Positions 12,193 to 17,028 of a stretch of 17,028 bases of DNA are shown here, piece after piece. Numbering within the stretch: the stretch's first letter is position 1; each line of letters starts with the position of its first letter. The notes under the pieces were generated by a model. The model was not told the DNA's origin, searched no databases, and saw only the letters and a list, made by a program, of their open reading frames with translations. Both the position numbers and the translations under genes were made by a program. Source of the DNA: Candidatus Magasanikbacteria bacterium CG_4_10_14_0_8_um_filter_42_12 (GTDB lineage Bacteria; Patescibacteriota; Patescibacteriia; Magasanikbacterales; UBA922); contig PFLZ01000065.1 of assembly GCA_002784795.1 (NCBI GenBank), forward strand, positions 1 to 17,028, given 5' to 3'.

Positions 12193-13440
12193 ATGAAACA
12201 ATCACACTTGTTCACAAAAACAAAGAAAGAGGTACCAAAAGATGAAGCGTCAAAAAACGCACAACTGCTCATCAAAGCAGGTTTTATTTATAAAGAAATG
12301 GCTGGGGTGTATGCCTACCTGCCACTTGGATTGCGCGTTCTGGAAAAAATAAAACAGATTGTTCGTGAAGAAATGGATGCTATCGGAGGACAAGAGTTCA
12401 TCATGACAGCTATACAGCGAAAAGAACTGTGGGAAAAAACAGATCGCTGGAGCGATGACAATGTAGATGTATGGTTCAAGTCAGCACTCAAAAATGGTAC
12501 AGAAATTGGATTTGGATGGTCTCATGAAGAACCTATAACCGATCTCATGAAACAGTATCTGACCAGCTATCGAGATCTTCCAACATACGTGTACCAATTT
12601 CAAACAAAACTTCGTAATGAATTGCGAGCAAAAAGTGGTATCATGCGTGGGAGAGAATTTATCATGAAAGACATGTATTCATATTCTTTGAATGCAGAGC
12701 AACATCAAACATTTTATGACGCTGTCATCGAAGCATATTTGAAAGTATTTGCTCGAGTTGGACTTGGTGATGATACGTATGTGACGTTTGCGACAGGAGG
12801 AGCATTTACACAATTTAGTCATGAATTTCAAACAATTACAGATGCTGGTGAAGACGTGATCTACGTGAATCGCGAAAAACATATTGCGATCAACGAAGAA
12901 GTCCTAAGCGATACGGTACTGAAAGAACTGGGTGTCACAAAAGATGAACTCGAAAAGGTAAAAACAGCTGAAGTCGGAAACATTTTCAATTTTGGTACGG
13001 TCAAATGTGAGCAGCTGGGATTGTCTATTGTTGGCGCAGAAGGACAATCTGTCCCAGTACACCTCGGTTCATATGGCATTGGTATTACCCGACTGATGGG
13101 TGTCATCGTGGAACATTTTTCTGATGAGAAAGGTATCATATGGCCAAACGAAGTAGCACCATTTCAAGTGCATCTTGTTTCTCTCTGCAAAGAATCTGAA
13201 GATGTCGCAAAAGCAGATGCATTGTATAAGCAATTGCAAACAGCAGGAGTAGAAGTCTTGTATGATGACCGAGACGCACGACCAGGAGAAAAATTTGCAG
13301 ATAGCGATCTCATTGGTATTCCTCTTCGTATTGTTATTAGTCCACGATCACTTGAAAATAATCAAGTAGAGTTCAAATATAGACAGTCTGGTGAAGAAAC
13401 ACATATTTTTTATACGGATGTCCTGACAGCAATACAATAA
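12193..13440 (+). CDS. proS: Prolyl-tRNA synthetase, short form without editing domain
   Basis: Cytoplasmic class II aminoacyl-tRNA synthetase charging tRNA-Pro. From ATG 12193 it is 415 residues, against about 570 in typical bacterial ProRS. The N-terminus MKQSHLFTKTKKEVPKDEAS and AGVYAYLPLGLRV are typical. WSHEEPI (110-116) lies in the catalytic domain; motif 2 covers about 136-156 (LRNELRAKSGIMRGREF) and motif 3 is HLGSYGIGITRLMGV (290-304, R300). The anticodon-binding domain follows IIWPNEVAPFQVHL, with DDRDARPGEKFADSDLIG. The roughly 180-residue editing (INS) domain is replaced by about 35-40 residues after HEFQTITDAGEDVIYV, so cis clearing of Ala-tRNA-Pro should be absent. An in-frame ATG at 12178 overlaps the previous stop and would add five residues; I prefer 12193 on family alignment. 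mreB follows after two bases. Confidence 0.96.
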   Translation: MKQSHLFTKTKKEVPKDEASKNAQLLIKAGFIYKEMAGVYAYLPLGLRVLEKIKQIVREEMDAIGGQEFIMTAIQRKELWEKTDRWSDDNVDVWFKSALKNGTEIGFGWSHEEPITDLMKQYLTSYRDLPTYVYQFQTKLRNELRAKSGIMRGREFIMKDMYSYSLNAEQHQTFYDAVIEAYLKVFARVGLGDDTYVTFATGGAFTQFSHEFQTITDAGEDVIYVNREKHIAINEEVLSDTVLKELGVTKDELEKVKTAEVGNIFNFGTVKCEQLGLSIVGAEGQSVPVHLGSYGIGITRLMGVIVEHFSDEKGIIWPNEVAPFQVHLVSLCKESEDVAKADALYKQLQTAGVEVLYDDRDARPGEKFADSDLIGIPLRIVISPRSLENNQVEFKYRQSGEETHIFYTDVLTAIQ

Positions 13441-13442
13441 GT

Positions 13443-14486
13443 ATGTTCAAAAATCTCACACAACGATTTAGTCGTGATATAGGCATTGATCTCGGCACGG
13501 CAAATACGCTCGTGTTCATCCCAGAAAAGGGGATTGTGATCGATGAACCTTCTGTTGTGGCTATTCACAACAAAACAGGCCAGATTCTTGCTGTTGGCAA
13601 TGAAGCAAAGTACATGCTCGGCAAAACGCCCCCACATATTACGGTGACACGTCCATTGTCTCACGGTATTATTTCTGATTACGAAGTGACAGAAAAAATG
13701 TTGAAATATTTTATTGATAAAGTGCACGAAGATAGCCGTTCATTTATGACACGTCCTCGCATCGTCGTCTGTGTGCCACTCGAAGTCACAGAGGTAGAAG
13801 TAAAAGCAGTAGAGGATGCGGCTGTCGCAGCAGGTGCAAAAGAAGTACATGTGGTCCAAGAGCCTATGGCTGCTGCAATTGGCGTACGAATGCCGATACA
13901 GGATCCTATCGGAAACATGATCATTGATATAGGGGGAGGAAATACAGATGTTGCGGTTATTTCACTCAGTGGTATTGTGACATGGAAGTCTACCGAGACG
14001 GCAGGAGATGAAATGAATAAAAATATTGTTCAGTATGCACGTGAAGTATTCAATCTGCTGATCGGAGAAACGTATGCAGAACAGATGAAGATAAAAATCG
14101 GCTCGGCGATTCTTTCTCCAGAACGGATGGAATTCCCTATGCGTGGACGTGATGTGGTCAGTGGGTTGCCACGAGAGATCATGGTAACAAATGAACATAT
14201 TCACGAAGCGTTAGAACGCTCGGTCAATACTATTATTACTCTAGTCAAAGCAACACTCGAACAAACACCTCCTGAATTGACGGCTGACATTCATGAGCGT
14301 GGTGTCTTGCTCACAGGCGGTGGTGCTATGCTTCGCGGGTTTGATACTATCATCGCACGTGCAATAGAAATACCTGTGCGTGTGTCGAGTGATCCACTCA
14401 CCGATGTTGTTCGTGGAACTGGGATTCTTCTCGAAGATCGGGAACTCTTGAAAGAGATAGAACTTCCTTCCGCAAGAGCTGTCTAA
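13443..14486 (+). CDS. mreB: Rod shape-determining protein MreB (bacterial actin)
   Basis: 347 residues, normal length. It forms membrane-bound actin-like filaments that orient lateral wall synthesis. An amphipathic N-terminus (MFKNLTQRFSRD) suits membrane binding. The ATPase motifs are phosphate-1 DIGIDLGTANTLVF (D16), phosphate-2 IIDIGGGNTDVAVISL, the connect region VVQEPMAAAIGVRM and the adenosine motif LLTGGGAMLRGFD. It starts two bases after the proS stop, without Shine-Dalgarno, which suggests translational coupling. mreC and mreD follow in the classical order, with a PBP2 gene after them. No truncation or odd residue was seen. Confidence 0.98.
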   Translation: MFKNLTQRFSRDIGIDLGTANTLVFIPEKGIVIDEPSVVAIHNKTGQILAVGNEAKYMLGKTPPHITVTRPLSHGIISDYEVTEKMLKYFIDKVHEDSRSFMTRPRIVVCVPLEVTEVEVKAVEDAAVAAGAKEVHVVQEPMAAAIGVRMPIQDPIGNMIIDIGGGNTDVAVISLSGIVTWKSTETAGDEMNKNIVQYAREVFNLLIGETYAEQMKIKIGSAILSPERMEFPMRGRDVVSGLPREIMVTNEHIHEALERSVNTIITLVKATLEQTPPELTADIHERGVLLTGGGAMLRGFDTIIARAIEIPVRVSSDPLTDVVRGTGILLEDRELLKEIELPSARAV

Positions 14487-14508
14487 TACCTAGCAATCGT
14501 TGTATCGT

Positions 14509-15327
14509 ATGCAGAATGTTCGTTTTTTCAGATCACTTTTTTTGTTGATCGGAGTACTCCTTGTGGTCATCATACTGCATGTTGTTGGTGCACTCAGATT
14601 TATTGAAGATCCTCTGACAAAATTGTTTTATAAAGGAAGTGGCGCACTCTATACCGTACATGTGTTGCAGGGAGATGACACTCTTAGTGAAACATTCACA
14701 GGTGAAGAATTGCAAAGCGCATATATTGCATTGCAAGAGTTGTATACAAAGCAAGTTGTGGATCGATCTGAGATAATCCAATTGCAACAAGAAAATCAAA
14801 ATTTGATTCAGCAACTGCAGTTTTTTTCAGAAAAAAATTGGACATACTACACCGCTCGCGTGACCGGCAAACAAATTGATCCGTTTGAAAGTACCGTGTT
14901 GCTTTATTTTGAACATGCAGATGAGACCATTCCACTTGGCTCTCCGGCGATCACACAAGAGGGAATATTTATTGGCACAGTAGCAGCTGTCGAAGGAAAT
15001 ATTGTCACCGTGCGACTGCTCGATGATGGACGCACAAAAGTTGGGGCGGCACTCCTGAACGAAGAAAAGACTATTGGTATTGCCGAGGGAGGGTATGGAA
15101 AAAGTATTCGTATGAACTTTATCCCACAAAATGAAAAAGTGGTTGCGGGTGATATTGTGGTTACCTCTGGTCTTTCTCCTGAGATTCCGTATGGATTACC
15201 TATTGGTACGGTAGAAGCAATAGAAAAAGAACCATACGAACCATTTCAAAGTGCGGTACTGTCACCACTCGCTGCACCAAATACACTCCAAATACTTTCT
15301 ATTGTTGTTGATTCTTCACATACATGA
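14509..15327 (+). CDS. mreC: Rod shape-determining protein MreC
   Basis: 272 residues. A short cytoplasmic basic start (MQNVRFFRSL) is followed by one transmembrane helix (LFLLIGVLLVVIILHVVGAL). Next comes a coiled coil around residues 60-105 (LQSAYIALQELYTKQ, IIQLQQENQNLIQQLQ), then the two-lobed beta-barrel region: YYTARVTGKQIDPFESTVLL, RLLDDGRTKVGAALL, VVAGDIVVTSGLSPEIPYGL and PIGTVEAIEKEPYEPF. MreC sits outside the membrane, binds MreD and activates PBP2. The start is ATG 14509 rather than TTG 14500, which would add only three residues. The last codons overlap mreD by four bases (ATGA at 15324). Confidence 0.96.
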   Translation: MQNVRFFRSLFLLIGVLLVVIILHVVGALRFIEDPLTKLFYKGSGALYTVHVLQGDDTLSETFTGEELQSAYIALQELYTKQVVDRSEIIQLQQENQNLIQQLQFFSEKNWTYYTARVTGKQIDPFESTVLLYFEHADETIPLGSPAITQEGIFIGTVAAVEGNIVTVRLLDDGRTKVGAALLNEEKTIGIAEGGYGKSIRMNFIPQNEKVVAGDIVVTSGLSPEIPYGLPIGTVEAIEKEPYEPFQSAVLSPLAAPNTLQILSIVVDSSHT

Positions 15328-15836
15328 AATCATTTTTCAGCATAGTACAACATATAGTCTTCCTTGTATTGCTGGTCTTCATACAATTTGCAGTAAGTTA
15401 TGTGCTCCCTTTTCCGCTGTCTGCCATGCATGTGCCTACCGTCATCATTGTGGTGTATCTCTTTGTAAAGGAAAAAAGACATATTGTCTGGTACATGTTT
15501 GGTCTCTTTTTTTTGTTAGAAATTTTGGTCCCATCGTCACTCTTTGGTGATATGCTTGTCCCTGGGGTACTCAGTGCATTTGTTGTGTATTGGTGTCATC
15601 GATTTTTATTTACCAATCAATCACTTTATACCGCTATGCTCTTGGGAGCTATTACACTGCTCTCGTATCGAGTGATGACCGTGGTCTATGATGTCATTGT
15701 TGGTGTACTCACAAAACATGATAGTCTGGTGTTGCCATCTTGGTCGTTGCAAGTATTTGGTATAGAATTTTTGGTAACACAGCTGGTACTCCTAAGCCTT
15801 ATTTTTTTCTTGCAAAGGAGAAAAAAAACATATTAA
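15324..15836 (+). CDS. mreD: Rod shape-determining protein MreD
   Basis: 170 residues, nearly all hydrophobic, with five to six membrane segments (for example HIVFLVLLVFIQFAVSYVL and GIEFLVTQLVLLSLIFFL) and a basic end QRRKKTY. MreD is the small integral membrane partner of MreC in the elongasome. Sequence conservation in this family is low; the call rests on length, topology, position between mreC and the PBP2 gene, and segments such as SAMHVPTVIIVVYLF and GDMLVPGVLSAFVVYW. ATG 15324 overlaps the mreC stop (ATGA), indicating coupled translation. Confidence 0.92.
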   Translation: MKSFFSIVQHIVFLVLLVFIQFAVSYVLPFPLSAMHVPTVIIVVYLFVKEKRHIVWYMFGLFFLLEILVPSSLFGDMLVPGVLSAFVVYWCHRFLFTNQSLYTAMLLGAITLLSYRVMTVVYDVIVGVLTKHDSLVLPSWSLQVFGIEFLVTQLVLLSLIFFLQRRKKTY

Positions 15837-15864
15837 TACTCTTTGTGTGTCAGAAAAAGAAAAC

Positions 15865-17028
15865 ATGCCACTATTTCATACTCCACTGGATGATTCATTA
15901 TCCGTCCCTATCCTGAGTGATACCGCGTGGATAGAAGATGCACACCCCACATCAGGTGATGGAAATTTTGGTACCAGAAATTTTGTAAGCGAAAGTATCC
16001 GCTCACGACGTATTTTTGCGTTTATATTGATTGTTAGTCTCACCTTTTTATTTTTGATATTCCGTGTTGGCTATCTCCAGGTAGTGCGTGGTGTCGTATA
16101 TAGAGAAGCAGCAGAAGGAAATAGACAACGGTTTCTCCCTATTCCAGCAGAACGAGGGCTTATTTTTGATACAAATAATATACAACTCATAAAAAATATT
16201 CCAAACTTTGCTCTTGCTCTCGTCCCACAGGATTTGCCACGAAATGAAGCAGAGCGTAGTGATGTTGTTGCTCGTGTTGCCTTGCTCACAAATACGCCAG
16301 TAGAAGAAATCGCTGAAACGATAGAACGATATGGCTCTTATAGTTATGAATCTATTATTATTCAGGATGATTTGGATTATGATACTGCCATGAATATTTA
16401 TATTGCGGCTGCAGATATACCGGGTATTCATATCCAACGAGGAAGCAAGCGACTCTATGTAGAGGAAACTGACGATGGAGAAAGTAATCTGCCACTTAGC
16501 ATGTCACATATTCTGGGCTACCAAGGAAAACTCAGTCCAGAAGAACTTGATACACTTTATGATGCTGGCTATCTCCCTTCGGATACGATTGGAAAGAGTG
16601 GTGTAGAAAAAACATATGAAACATTTTTGAGAGGAACATATGGCGTCAAAAGAATAGAAGTAGATTCCTTTGGTAAAGAACAAAAAGTGCTCACTGAAGA
16701 CCCTCCTGTACCAGGAAGTCATGTTGTGATGAGTATAGATGTCCATATCCAAAAAGCCCTTGAGTATTATCTCCAAAAGGCGCTCGACACTGGCGGATTT
16801 TTTAGAGCATCTGCTATTGCTATGGATCCTCGAGATGGATCTATTACTGCCCTTGTCAGTTTGCCAAGTTTTGATAGCAATGATTTTTCAGGTGGTATTG
16901 ATACCAACACATACCAATCCTATCTCTCAAATGAAAATCAACCGTTGTTTAACAGAGCTATCTCTGGTGCATTTCCATCTGGATCTAGTATAAAGCCTGC
17001 CTTTGCTGCTGCCGAACTACAGGAAGGC
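15865..17028 (+). CDS. mrdA: Penicillin-binding protein 2 (elongasome transpeptidase), 3' partial
   Basis: The frame is open to the right edge; 388 residues are visible of a usual 600-650. It cross-links peptidoglycan during cell elongation with MreC/MreD and RodA. Order: an acidic cytoplasmic tail of about 48 residues, a transmembrane helix (IFAFILIVSLTFLFLIFRVG, 50-69), and the PBP dimer domain with IPAERGLIFDTN, SHILGYQGKLSPEEL and TIGKSGVEKTYETFLRGTYG. The transpeptidase domain follows with ASAIAMDPRDGSITALVSLP and the active-site motif FPSGSSIKP, nucleophile S374 and K377. The SxxN and KTG motifs lie outside the window. The site reads SSIK where STFK is usual. ERGLIFDTNN lacks the common 'RNG' after I-x-D. 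It starts 28 bases after mreD; there is no clear Shine-Dalgarno, only an A-rich stretch. Confidence 0.95.
   Translation, partial: MPLFHTPLDDSLSVPILSDTAWIEDAHPTSGDGNFGTRNFVSESIRSRRIFAFILIVSLTFLFLIFRVGYLQVVRGVVYREAAEGNRQRFLPIPAERGLIFDTNNIQLIKNIPNFALALVPQDLPRNEAERSDVVARVALLTNTPVEEIAETIERYGSYSYESIIIQDDLDYDTAMNIYIAAADIPGIHIQRGSKRLYVEETDDGESNLPLSMSHILGYQGKLSPEELDTLYDAGYLPSDTIGKSGVEKTYETFLRGTYGVKRIEVDSFGKEQKVLTEDPPVPGSHVVMSIDVHIQKALEYYLQKALDTGGFFRASAIAMDPRDGSITALVSLPSFDSNDFSGGIDTNTYQSYLSNENQPLFNRAISGAFPSGSSIKPAFAAAELQEG

Noticed and set aside
14500..14508. TTG 14500 as the mreC start
   Set aside because: It would add only three residues before a normal ATG at 14509; similar reasoning applies to TTG 1161 and GTG 11367.

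Overview
This window looks like chromosomal DNA of a bacterium from the Candidate Phyla Radiation (Patescibacteria), probably a Parcubacteria-type lineage. The pointers are a DUF5671-type membrane protein with a pseudopilin-like tail, a 99-residue DUF721/DciA-like protein, a short prolyl-tRNA synthetase without the usual bacterial editing insertion, a UvrD helicase fused to a Cys-rich PD-(D/E)XK nuclease, and an almost complete lack of Shine-Dalgarno sequences. TAA, TAG and TGA all end convincing genes, so the standard code applies and the TGA=Gly lineages are unlikely. The lineage assignment is inference.

Left part (1-1190). A membrane protein runs in from the left edge. A 512-base gap follows, holding a strong inverted repeat that fits a minus-strand terminator, an 80-base stretch of 75% GC, what looks like a broken or recoded minus-strand gene (772-1142), and a degenerate heptamer array that runs into the start of the next gene.

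Surface glycan block (1188-6140). A Wzx-type flippase, a GT4 and a GT2 glycosyltransferase lie on the plus strand. They converge on a minus-strand O-antigen ligase/polymerase-type membrane protein, overlapping it by 35 bases. Each of the three plus-strand genes is preceded by a short-period tandem array. The two glycosyltransferase leaders share one design: inverted CCAGGAT-like units, then direct ATYCTGG-like units, ending in the same ATCTGTGTTC.

Information-processing block (6257-11687). def and fmt form a tight minus-strand pair for N-formyl group handling. They diverge from a 986-residue helicase-nuclease. A FAM173/ATPSC-KMT-like methyltransferase and a DciA-like protein follow on the plus strand.

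Cell-shape operon (11777 to the right edge). A four-helix membrane protein, proS, mreB, mreC, mreD and a PBP2 gene cut by the window edge are packed with 1-4 base overlaps or short gaps. This is the rod-shape (elongasome) cluster, with proS placed in front. A terminator after the DciA-like gene separates it from the upstream gene, and a likely leaderless promoter overlaps that terminator.

Tandem micro-repeats with periods of 7, 8 and 10 bases also sit inside three ordinary genes (GT2, fmt, helicase), always in apparent loops or linkers. This suggests a process that expands short repeats throughout this genome.
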